Shown piece by piece: positions 8,407 to 15,125 of a DNA stretch of 64,000 nt. Position 1 is the stretch's first letter. Each line of letters opens with the position of its first letter. Below the pieces are notes generated by a model that saw nothing but the letters and a program-made list of their open reading frames with translations, did not search any database and was not told the origin of the DNA. The position numbers and the translations under genes were made by a program. Origin of the DNA: Curtobacterium sp. UNCCL20 (GTDB lineage Bacteria > Actinomycetota > Actinomycetes > Actinomycetales > Microbacteriaceae). Location: contig NZ_FNKG01000001.1 in NCBI RefSeq assembly GCF_900101675.1, positions 310,001-374,000 on the forward strand, in the 5' to 3' direction.

Positions 8407-9243
8407 TCAGCAGTGCTCGAAGACGTACGCCCGGTGCGACGGCGTCACGAGGTCTCGGTCGCGGAGGATCGTCATCGCCGGCCGGTCGTCCATCGCGCAC
8501 ACCGACTTCCACGACCGGTCGGTGTTGTCCGAGTACTCGACGTCGATGACGTGCTTCCCGTACGCCTTCGTGTACGCCGAGCACTCCTGGTACGCCACGC
8601 ACTCCTCGGCGACGACGAAGTCGAACCCGGTCGTCTTCCGTCCGGACGCCCCGAGCTGCGGGGTGTTCTTCTGCCCCACGGCCAGGCCGTGCTCGTGTCC
8701 GACCCGTACCAGCGCCGCGGCGAGCGCGAGGTTGTCCGCACGCCGGAGCGCCCCGTGGGATCGTGTCCACGAGTCGAGGTTGTCGAACTCCACGGCGTCG
8801 AAGCCACGGTCGGCGCAGCGTGCGATCGACTTCGTCAGGACGCCGACGATCTCGGTGCGCTTCGCGGCCGTGGTGGTGTCGAGGAGCATCTCGTCCGGCC
8901 ACCCGGGGTCGGACACCGGGTCGCCGTCGTCGTCACGCAGGACCGCCGAGCCGTGGTGGTCCAACCAGTCGTCGGCGTCCTCGGGCTGGGTCTGGAAGCC
9001 GTTGACGTAGCAGATGCCGTACTTCCCGGCGGCGGGGTGGTCGGTGCTGTCCCGCTCGACGATCGTCACGCCGGACGGCGGGGTGTAGCCGCCGCCGAGC
9101 TGGTAGTCCGGGATCCCGGACGTCGGCAGGTTCGCGGAGGGCGAACCCGACCCGGCGTTCCCCGTCGTCGTGGCGCACCCGGCCAGCCCGAACACCCCCA
9201 CGACGGCCATCGTCAGGGTCAGCAGCAGTGTCCGGTCTCGCAC
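8407..9243 (-). CDS. GH114 endo-alpha-1,4-polygalactosaminidase-like lipoprotein
   Basis: A 278-residue secreted lipoprotein. Positive residues, a hydrophobic stretch and a lipobox ending LAGC give a type II signal peptide. The GH114 TIM-barrel core follows: CYVNGFQ, a GFDAVEFDNLDSW segment with the candidate acidic catalytic residues, VGQKNTPQL and VVAEECVAY. GH114 enzymes cut galactosaminogalactan-like amino-sugar polymers, so it may act on exopolysaccharide. The GTG start at 9243 has AGGA 8 bases upstream. Convergent with the GntR gene. Confidence 0.88.
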   Translation of the reverse strand: MRDRTLLLTLTMAVVGVFGLAGCATTTGNAGSGSPSANLPTSGIPDYQLGGGYTPPSGVTIVERDSTDHPAAGKYGICYVNGFQTQPEDADDWLDHHGSAVLRDDDGDPVSDPGWPDEMLLDTTTAAKRTEIVGVLTKSIARCADRGFDAVEFDNLDSWTRSHGALRRADNLALAAALVRVGHEHGLAVGQKNTPQLGASGRKTTGFDFVVAEECVAYQECSAYTKAYGKHVIDVEYSDNTDRSWKSVCAMDDRPAMTILRDRDLVTPSHRAYVFEHC

Positions 9244-9261
9244 TCCGGAATCCTCGCACGC

Positions 9262-9513
9262 TATGATGGACGTACTCGAGGCGCCGATCGCCTCGTGCGT
9301 CGTACGGACGCCCCGAACTCCCGACCGCCTGGCGGTCGATGATCGAGCACCTCCCGAAGGTGCCCAGGCTTCTCTGCTGCGGCGACTGCGCCAGCCACCT
9401 CCGTTGGCGCGCATCCCGCCCGCGCGCTGCCTCAGAGCGCGCCCACCGCCGGAACATCCGGTGTGCCAGTCCACTCCGGCCCTGCCGGAGCGCTCCGGCA
9501 GGAAAGGTCACCC
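9262..9513 (+). promoter_or_regulatory. Long structured 5' leader of the DEAD-box helicase gene
   Basis: A TATGAT -10-like hexamer at 9262-9267 lies about 245 bases before the helicase start. Between them no gene is visible but several hairpins are: GAGGCG/CGCCTC near 9278-9296, GACCGC/GCGGTC near 9325-9341, CACCT/AGGTG near 9346-9361, and a perfect 22-bp palindrome at 9481-9502 touching the ribosome binding site. Long leaders are known for cold-shock RNA helicase genes in other bacteria. The exact transcription start is inferred. Confidence 0.5.
9481..9502 (+). promoter_or_regulatory. 22-bp palindrome overlapping the helicase ribosome binding site
   Basis: CCTGCCGGAGC is followed immediately by its reverse complement. 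The 3' arm ends in GGCAGG, running into AGGAAAGG just before the ATG at 9514. The hairpin would partly bury the Shine-Dalgarno sequence, so it may gate translation. Confidence 0.55.
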
Positions 9514-11124
9514 ATGACCAACGAAGACATCCGCTTCTCCGACCTCGGCGTCCCCACCCCGATGGTCGACGTGCTCGTCAGCCAGGGCAAGGAGAACGCC
9601 TTCCCGATCCAGGCGGACACGCTCCCGGACTCCCTCAAGGGCAAGGACGTGCTCGGCCGCGGTCGTACCGGCTCCGGCAAGACGATCGCGTTCGCGATCC
9701 CGCTCGCCGCCCGCCTCGCCGCGAACCCCCGCAAGCGTCGCGCCGGCCGCCCGCGTGCGCTGGTGCTCGCCCCGACCCGTGAGCTCGCGACGCAGATCGA
9801 CGCGACCCTCGCTCCCCTCGCCAAGGCGATGGGCCTCACCACCACGACGATCTTCGGCGGCGTCTCGCAGGGCCGTCAGGTCGACGCGCTCCGCGGCGGC
9901 GTCGACGTGGTCGTCGCCTGCCCGGGTCGCCTCGCCGACCTCATGCAGCAGGGCCACGTGCAGCTCGACGCGATCGAGGTCACCGTCCTCGACGAGGCAG
10001 ACCACATGGCCGACATGGGCTTCCTCCCCGGCGTGACGAAGATCATGCAGGCGACGCCGGAGCAGGGGCAGCGCCTGCTGTTCTCGGCCACGCTCGACAA
10101 CGGCGTGGACAAGCTCGTCAAGAAGTTCCTGCACAACCCGGTCATGCACTCCGTCGACGACGAGAGCAGCCCCGTCGAGGCGATGACGCACCACCTGTTC
10201 GAGGTCGCCGACGCCGATGCGAAGAAGGACCTCGTCCGGACGCTCGCGTCCGGCAACGGTCGCCGCATCCTCTTCATGCGCACGAAGCACCACGCGAAGC
10301 GCCTCGCGAAGCAGCTCTCCAGCACGGGCATCCCCGCGGTGGACCTGCAGGGCAACCTGTCGCAGGGCGCCCGTGAGCGGAACCTCGCGAAGTTCTCCTC
10401 CGGCGAGGCCCTCGTCCTCGTCGCCACCGACGTCGCCGCCCGTGGCGTGCACGTCGACAACGTCGAGCTCGTCGTCCACGTCGACCCGCCGACCGAGCAC
10501 AAGGCGTACCTGCACCGTTCGGGTCGCACGGCCCGTGCGGGTTCGTCGGGCGACGTCGTCACCGTGACGATGCCGGCCGAGCGTCGGGACGTCGCGCAGA
10601 TGATGCGTGCCGCGCAGATCAAGGTCACCCCGCAGCAGGTCACGTCGAACAGCCCGGCCGTCGCCGAGCTCGTCGGCGATGTCGCGCCGATCCGCCACGT
10701 CGCGGTGGAGCAGCCCGTCCAGCAGCAGCGTGCGCCCAAGCAGCGCACCGCCGAGTCCGAGGGCGCGGGCGGCGGTCGTCGCCGTGGTCGCGGCGGTCGT
10801 TCGGGAGGCGCGGCGCAGCCCGCTCGCGTCGGCTCGGGTTCCGGGTCGTCCGGTGCCGGGCGTCGCGGCGGTCGCCCCGTCGAGGCCGGTTCCGGCGCAT
10901 CGGCCGGCTCCGCCGGTGGCGCGCGTTCCGCTGGCGGTGCCGGTGGGCAGCGTCGTGCGGGCGGCAGCCGTCGCGCGTCGAGCGACACCGTCCGCGGTGG
11001 CTCGGCTCCGGTCTGGTCGTCCGAGGGTGGCTACGCGGCCGGCCGCGGTGCCGGCTCCGAGTCCGGTGGGAACCGTCGCGGTGGTTCGCGCCGCGCTTCC
11101 CGCCCGGCCGGCTCCGCACGCTGA
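9514..11124 (+). CDS. DEAD-box ATP-dependent RNA helicase
   Basis: A 536-residue RNA helicase with all superfamily 2 motifs: GRTGSGKT (50-57), APTRELA, CPGR, DEAD (160-163), SAT, a C-terminal RecA domain and HRSGRTARAG. From about residue 430 a long Gly/Arg/Ser-rich tail follows, typical of actinobacterial RhlE/DeaD-type helicases and probably an RNA-binding or condensate-forming region. Likely roles are ribosome assembly or mRNA decay, especially in the cold. The long structured leader at 9262-9513 suggests post-transcriptional control. The repeat at 11176-11235 follows the stop. Confidence 0.93.
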   Translation: MTNEDIRFSDLGVPTPMVDVLVSQGKENAFPIQADTLPDSLKGKDVLGRGRTGSGKTIAFAIPLAARLAANPRKRRAGRPRALVLAPTRELATQIDATLAPLAKAMGLTTTTIFGGVSQGRQVDALRGGVDVVVACPGRLADLMQQGHVQLDAIEVTVLDEADHMADMGFLPGVTKIMQATPEQGQRLLFSATLDNGVDKLVKKFLHNPVMHSVDDESSPVEAMTHHLFEVADADAKKDLVRTLASGNGRRILFMRTKHHAKRLAKQLSSTGIPAVDLQGNLSQGARERNLAKFSSGEALVLVATDVAARGVHVDNVELVVHVDPPTEHKAYLHRSGRTARAGSSGDVVTVTMPAERRDVAQMMRAAQIKVTPQQVTSNSPAVAELVGDVAPIRHVAVEQPVQQQRAPKQRTAESEGAGGGRRRGRGGRSGGAAQPARVGSGSGSSGAGRRGGRPVEAGSGASAGSAGGARSAGGAGGQRRAGGSRRASSDTVRGGSAPVWSSEGGYAAGRGAGSESGGNRRGGSRRASRPAGSAR

Positions 11125-11175
11125 CCCCGCGCTCCTGACCCCGCGCGGCTGACCCCGCCGCGGAACTCCCGCTGA

Positions 11176-11235
11176 ACACCGGTGCCCGTCGGTCGCACAC
11201 CCGCATGAGTGGGTTCGACCGACGGGCACCGGTGT
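11176..11235. repeat. Dispersed ~60-bp inverted repeat, copy 1
   Basis: Perfect 20-bp arms, ACACCGGTGCCCGTCGGTCG and its reverse complement, surround a 20-base loop that itself pairs ACCC with GGGT. Related copies lie at 24893-24954 and 55076-55137. As the first strong hairpin after the helicase gene it could also terminate transcription. Confidence 0.85.
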
Positions 11236-11373
11236 CCCGCTGCAGGGCGCACGCCGCCGGGGGACAACCTTGGCGGTGCCTGCGAGCCTCCGAACCGCGA
11301 CGCGTACGGTCTGTTGCACCGGACGCCGCGCAAGCGGTGGATGGGGAATCGTCCGTCGTTGAGAGGAGTGCCT

Positions 11374-11577
11374 ATGGCTGGGATCGAAGACGTCAAGAAC
11401 GCCGCTGCCAAGGCAGCAGGCAAGGCCAAGGAAGCCGTCGGCAACGTGACCGACAACGACCGCCTCAAGGCTGAGGGCAAGACCGATCAGGTCAAGGCCG
11501 ACACCAAGCAGGCCGGTACGGATGCGAAGGACGCCGTCCACGGCGTCGCCGACAGCCTCAAGAACGACAACAAGTAA
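11374..11577 (+). CDS. CsbD-family stress protein
   Basis: A 67-residue, highly charged, Ala/Lys-rich helical protein of the CsbD family: MAGIEDVKNAAAKAAGKAKE, then AVGNVTDNDRLKAEGKTDQV, the conserved family core. CsbD proteins accumulate under general stress in many bacteria, but their molecular role is unknown. Start ATG with GAGAGGAG 5 bases upstream, a strong ribosome site, suggesting high expression. A 32-bp palindrome terminator follows. Monocistronic. Confidence 0.93.
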   Translation: MAGIEDVKNAAAKAAGKAKEAVGNVTDNDRLKAEGKTDQVKADTKQAGTDAKDAVHGVADSLKNDNK

Positions 11578-11599
11578 GCCGGTCTCGCACCGCGCTGCG

Positions 11600-11631
11600 A
11601 AGGCCCCGGATCCGATCGGATCCGGGGCCTT
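11600..11631. terminator. Bidirectional terminator (32-bp perfect palindrome)
   Basis: AAGGCCCCGGATCCGA is directly followed by its reverse complement. It lies between the csbD-like stop (11577) and the convergent NUDIX gene stop (11664), so it can serve both strands. Confidence 0.8.
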
Positions 11632-11663
11632 CGTCGTTGCAGGTGCTCGTTCGCCCCGACGGG

Positions 11664-12206
11664 CTACATCAGGGCGCCGACCGAGGCGAGACCGGCCCGC
11701 AGCAGTGCGCCGCGTCCGCCCTCCATCTCCTCGGCGACGGCGTTCGACGCGGCTTCCGCCGGACTCATCCACGTGAGCTCGAGGGCGTCCTGGCGGGGTT
11801 CGCACGTGCCCGTCACGGGGACCACGTACGCCAGGGAGATCGCGTGCTGCCGTTCGTCGGTGTAGACCGAGGCGCCGGGCAGCGGGAAGTACTCGGCGAC
11901 GGTGAACGGCGTCGGGCTCGACGGCAGCTGCGGGAACGCCATCGGGCCGAGGTCCTTCTCGAGGTGCCGGAAGAGCGCCGTCCGGATCGACTCGCCGAAC
12001 ATCACGCGCCCGGAGACGAGCGTGCGGGCGATCGAACCGCTCGGGGAGACGCGGAGCAACACGCCCACCTCGGTGACGACGCCGAGGCCGTCAGTACGGA
12101 CGGGGACGGCCTCGACGTAGCAGATCGGCAGCCGACGACGCACGTTCGCGAGTTCCTCGTCGGACAGCCAGCCGGAGTCGGGGTCAGGGGTGCGCAGCGA
12201 GGCCAT
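11664..12206 (-). CDS. NUDIX-like protein, DUF4916 family
   Basis: A 180-residue actinobacterial protein of the DUF4916/NUDIX group. Hallmarks are RRRLPICYVEAVPVRTDGLG, VGVLLRVSPSGSIARTLVSG, LFRHLEKDLGPMAFPQLP, PFTVAEYFPLPG and RQHAISLAYVVPVTG. It matches NUDIX hydrolases in layout, but the classical GX5EX7REUXEEXGU box is replaced by a variant, so nucleotide hydrolysis is not assured. Start ATG at 12206, divergent from the esterase. Expected in the cytosol. Confidence 0.85.
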   Translation of the reverse strand: MASLRTPDPDSGWLSDEELANVRRRLPICYVEAVPVRTDGLGVVTEVGVLLRVSPSGSIARTLVSGRVMFGESIRTALFRHLEKDLGPMAFPQLPSSPTPFTVAEYFPLPGASVYTDERQHAISLAYVVPVTGTCEPRQDALELTWMSPAEAASNAVAEEMEGGRGALLRAGLASVGALM

Positions 12207-12279
12207 GCACCGTGTCTACCAGGCACTCCGGCGAGTTCGGCGGAAGGCGCGGGGGTCGGGGATGGTTAGCGTTGTCCAC

Positions 12280-12897
12280 ATGATCGATGCGGACACCGTC
12301 CAGTGGACCCGGCCGTCCTCCGAACGGGTCGGCACGCCGCTGCTCGTCGCACTGCACGGGGTGGGGTCGGACGAGCACGACCTGCTCGGGCTCGCGCCCG
12401 GCCTGCCACCCGCGTGGACGATGGCGACGCTCCGTGCACCGCTGCCGTGGGGGCAGGGGTACTCCTGGTACCCGCTGGGCACGCCGGGCTCGCCCGCGCT
12501 CGAGCCGGTCGACGCAGCGGCGTCCGGCGTCCTCGCCTGGATCGACTCGGTGGCTGCCGACCACCCGCGCATCGGGCTGCTCGGGTTCTCGCAGGGCGGG
12601 TCGATGGCGCTGCAGCTCCTCCGGGCGCGGCCCACGGGGTTCGCCTTCGCGGTGTCCCTGTCCGGCTTCGTCGTTCCCGGGGTCACCGATGCGCGGGACG
12701 AGGCCGTCGCTGCCGTCCGCCCGCGGGTGTTCCTCGGACACGGCGACCTCGACCCGGTGATCCCGGCCGAGGCGACCGCCCGGACGCAGGCCTGGGCGGC
12801 GACGCACACCGACGTGACCGATCGGGTGTACGCGGGACTACCGCACGCGGTCTCGGCGGCCGAGCTGGCGGACGTGGCCGCCTTCATCGGCGGCTGA
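12280..12897 (+). CDS. Phospholipase/carboxylesterase-type alpha/beta hydrolase
   Basis: A 205-residue alpha/beta hydrolase of the carboxylesterase/thioesterase-2 group. The oxyanion-hole region is LLVALHGVGSDEHDLLGL. The nucleophile elbow is GFSQGG with its Ser. Then come the acid in FLGHGDLDPVIP and the catalytic His in LPHAVSAAEL. No signal peptide, so it is cytosolic. A TAGCGT box 7 bases upstream favours the ATG at 12280 over the one at 12262. Substrate unknown (short-chain ester or acyl protein). Its end faces the PadR gene across the inverted repeat at 12919-12964. Confidence 0.88.
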   Translation: MIDADTVQWTRPSSERVGTPLLVALHGVGSDEHDLLGLAPGLPPAWTMATLRAPLPWGQGYSWYPLGTPGSPALEPVDAAASGVLAWIDSVAADHPRIGLLGFSQGGSMALQLLRARPTGFAFAVSLSGFVVPGVTDARDEAVAAVRPRVFLGHGDLDPVIPAEATARTQAWAATHTDVTDRVYAGLPHAVSAAELADVAAFIGG

Positions 12898-12918
12898 CGG
12901 CCGTCGACGGAGCGACGA

Positions 12919-12964
12919 ACGGACTGGAGGCGCGCTGCCAGCTGGCACCGCGCCTCCAGTCCGT
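12919..12964. repeat. REP-like inverted repeat (paired), probable terminator
   Basis: 16-bp perfect arms (ACGGACTGGAGGCGCG, 12919-12934, and its complement, 12949-12964) with a 14-base loop containing TGCCAGCTGGCA. It has the same 14+14+14 layout as 207-248, with one base differing in the 14-mer. It lies between convergent genes and could stop transcription from both. Confidence 0.85.
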
Positions 12965-12991
12965 CATCTGGTCCCGTCGTGACGGGTGTTC

Positions 12992-13675
12992 CTAGTCGGC
13001 GAGGATCTGGAGGAGGTCCTTGCGGAGCTGGTCGACCTTGGCCGTGGCGGCCTTGGCCTGCTCCTCCGTCGCGCTCGTCCGGTACATGTGCAGGACGCCC
13101 ATGGTCTTCCGGAGCGCCTCGAAGAACTCGCGCTGCGAGTCCGGGACGCCCGGCGTGGACTCCCACGTCGCGGCGATCGCGTCGGCCTTCGACTCGGCCT
13201 CGGCCCTGCCGGCGTCGGTGAGCTCGAAGAGGGTCTTGCGCCCGTCGCCGGTGGAGACCACGAGGTCCTCGTCCACGAGCTGCTGGAGCGTCGGGTAGAC
13301 CGAGCCGGGGCTCGGCTTCCAATCGCCGCCGGTGCGCTCGGCGATCGTCTTGATCACGGCGTACCCGTTCTGCGGGCCCTCGGCCAGCAGGCCGAGGATC
13401 GCGAGGCGGACGTCGCCACGGCGGCGACGCTCACGGCCGAAACCGGGACCGCCGAAACCGGGACCCCCGAAACCGGGACCGAAGCCCCGACCGAACCCGG
13501 GGCCGAAGCCGGGGCCGAAGCCGCCGCGTCCGCCGTGGTCGTGGTCACCGCGGTCGCGGCCGGGGAACCCGGCGCCGTGGTGCTGCCGCGAGCCGCCGAA
13601 GCGGGGGCCACGCGGGCCGAAGCCTCGGTCGTCGCGGCGGGGCGTGTTGCTGGTGTCGTCATACGGGGTGCGCAT
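12992..13675 (-). CDS. PadR-family transcriptional regulator with Gly-rich N-terminus
   Basis: A 227-residue regulator. The first ~80 residues are disordered and rich in Gly, Phe, Pro and Arg (runs of GFGPGFG). The PadR winged helix follows (RRRRGDVRLAILGLLAEGP, NGYAVIKTIAERTGGDWKPS, PGSVYPTLQQLVDEDLV), then a C-terminal dimerisation helix. PadR proteins repress transporter or stress genes, including their own. A dyad at 13759-13772 upstream of its start is a candidate operator. It is divergent from the exported protein at 13874, a possible target. Confidence 0.9.
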   Translation of the reverse strand: MRTPYDDTSNTPRRDDRGFGPRGPRFGGSRQHHGAGFPGRDRGDHDHGGRGGFGPGFGPGFGRGFGPGFGGPGFGGPGFGRERRRRGDVRLAILGLLAEGPQNGYAVIKTIAERTGGDWKPSPGSVYPTLQQLVDEDLVVSTGDGRKTLFELTDAGRAEAESKADAIAATWESTPGVPDSQREFFEALRKTMGVLHMYRTSATEEQAKAATAKVDQLRKDLLQILAD

Positions 13676-13740
13676 GATGACTCCTTCCTTGGTGGTGTTC
13701 GAAGTTGACTCGCGACCGGTCTGACTGATCCGTCTTCGTC

Positions 13741-13772
13741 GTATCGCGATGTGTCAACGATAGATCGCTATC
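13741..13772. promoter_or_regulatory. Candidate PadR operator
   Basis: GATAGATCGCTATC (13759-13772) has 5-bp inverted arms GATAG/CTATC, and a TATCGCGAT half-site lies 10 bases before it. It is AT-richer than its surroundings and sits in the PadR gene's promoter. PadR sites are usually short dyads of this kind. Binding is inferred. Confidence 0.45.
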
Positions 13773-13873
13773 TCCGCCAAGTCAATCCCTGCTCGGTGGA
13801 ATTTCAGTCGATCGGTTCCGGCATCCCGAACCGTCTGGTGCGCGCAACCGCGCAGCCCTACGAAAGGAATCCC

Positions 13874-14545
13874 ATGCCACTGCACAAGCTGGGGAGCGTC
13901 GCCCTCGTCGTCGCGATCGCGGGTGGAGCACTCGCGCTCCCGACCGCCGCCGTCGCCGCCCCCTCCTCGCCCGCCGCGAGCCAGACCGCTGCTGCGCCGT
14001 ACATCACGGTGAGCACCCCGGAGACGTACCTGCCGTACACGAAGGTGACGATCACGGGGACGGCCACCCCGAACGCAGACGTCTACCTCCGCTCGGTCGG
14101 CCTCGCACTGCCGCTGGAACGCCTCCGCTCCGATGCGGAGGGACGCTGGTCGTACACGCCGGACCGTGCCCTGAGCGGCAACTTCGGCGGGAACACCGTC
14201 ACGGTCGTCGCACCGGACGGCCGCTCGGCGCAGACCACGTTCGCGCTGTACGGCACGTACCCGGAACCGACGAACCCGATGGCGGCGTTCCGGCCCGTCG
14301 CCGTGACCTCGACCGCTCCCGGTTCCGCGTCGTCGAGCCAGGTGCGCGGCACGGCGACCCCCGGCGCCGTCATCGTCGTCCGGGGTGTGGGCTACGCGCA
14401 GAGCGTGACCGCGGCGGACGCGAACGGGAACTGGTCGACCACGCTCGCGAAGGCCACCCCCGGCGACTCCCGCTGGTTCGAGTTCGCCGCTTACCAGACG
14501 CACACGAAGGGTGCCGACAAGACGCTCTTCACCCTCGGCAACTGA
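13874..14545 (+). CDS. Exported protein with two Ig-like repeats
   Basis: A 223-residue secreted protein. The signal peptide ends at about AVAAPS. Two ~70-residue beta repeats follow, each with a GTATPxA turn then a GxWS motif (EGRWSYTP, NGNWSTTL), as in bacterial Ig-like modules. There is no LPXTG anchor, so it is probably released. Start ATG with AAAGGA 5 bases upstream. The next gene, 26 bases on, encodes a shorter relative. A second such pair is at 44878-46188. Role unknown; adhesion or surface coating is possible. Confidence 0.78.
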   Translation: MPLHKLGSVALVVAIAGGALALPTAAVAAPSSPAASQTAAAPYITVSTPETYLPYTKVTITGTATPNADVYLRSVGLALPLERLRSDAEGRWSYTPDRALSGNFGGNTVTVVAPDGRSAQTTFALYGTYPEPTNPMAAFRPVAVTSTAPGSASSSQVRGTATPGAVIVVRGVGYAQSVTAADANGNWSTTLAKATPGDSRWFEFAAYQTHTKGADKTLFTLGN

Positions 14546-14571
14546 GCACCACCCACCGAACCGGAGTCAGA

Positions 14572-15003
14572 ATGCAGATCATCACCACCGCCGCCGCCGG
14601 CGCGCTCGTCCTCGGCGTCGCCCTGACCGGTGCGCTCAGTGCGGCACCCGCGTCGGCGGCACCACAGACCGCCGCCGGCAGCGCGACCGTCTCGGCGACC
14701 GCGCCGACCACGGTGGACGCCCCCGCCATCGCCACCCTGCTGCTGCCGGGGACCATCGGGCAACCCGTGCTCGTCGTGGGCACCGCACGCCCGGGAGCCA
14801 CCGTCGAGGTCACCTACCGGGGCGAGTCGACGCGCGTCCTCGCGGGGGCCACCGGCACCGACCTCGCCGGGTACTGGTCCGCTGAGCTGCCGGGCCGCGA
14901 ACTCGGCGGTGGCGTGCGCACGATCAGCGCCACGCAGATCGTCGACGGTGAGCGCTCGCCGTCCACCAGCTACGAGTACGCCGGGTTCGTCTTCCCCTTC
15001 TGA
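14572..15003 (+). CDS. Exported single-repeat Ig-like protein
   Basis: A 143-residue secreted protein with a clear signal peptide (GALVLGVALTGALSAAPASA) and one beta repeat: VVGTARPGATVEVTYRG, then GYWSAELPGRELGGG, matching the GTxxPGAxVxV...GxWS pattern of the neighbour. GGAG lies 5 bases before the ATG. It is probably co-transcribed with the upstream gene and arose by duplication. No anchor or enzymatic motif. Function unknown. Confidence 0.75.
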   Translation: MQIITTAAAGALVLGVALTGALSAAPASAAPQTAAGSATVSATAPTTVDAPAIATLLLPGTIGQPVLVVGTARPGATVEVTYRGESTRVLAGATGTDLAGYWSAELPGRELGGGVRTISATQIVDGERSPSTSYEYAGFVFPF

Positions 15004-15125
15004 GGCTGAGACCACCTCCGCCCGGCGAGGACGAGGGACGGTACTGACGAGTGCCGTCCTTCGTCGCACGGACCGCCGTCGGACTCGGGCGGCTGTCGGT
15101 GGTCGCGGGCAGGATGGGACGGACC

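Noticed and set aside
9508..11805. Long minus-strand open frame opposite the DEAD-box helicase
   Set aside because: A shadow of strong GC3 bias; its translation has no domain resemblance, while the plus strand carries all helicase motifs.
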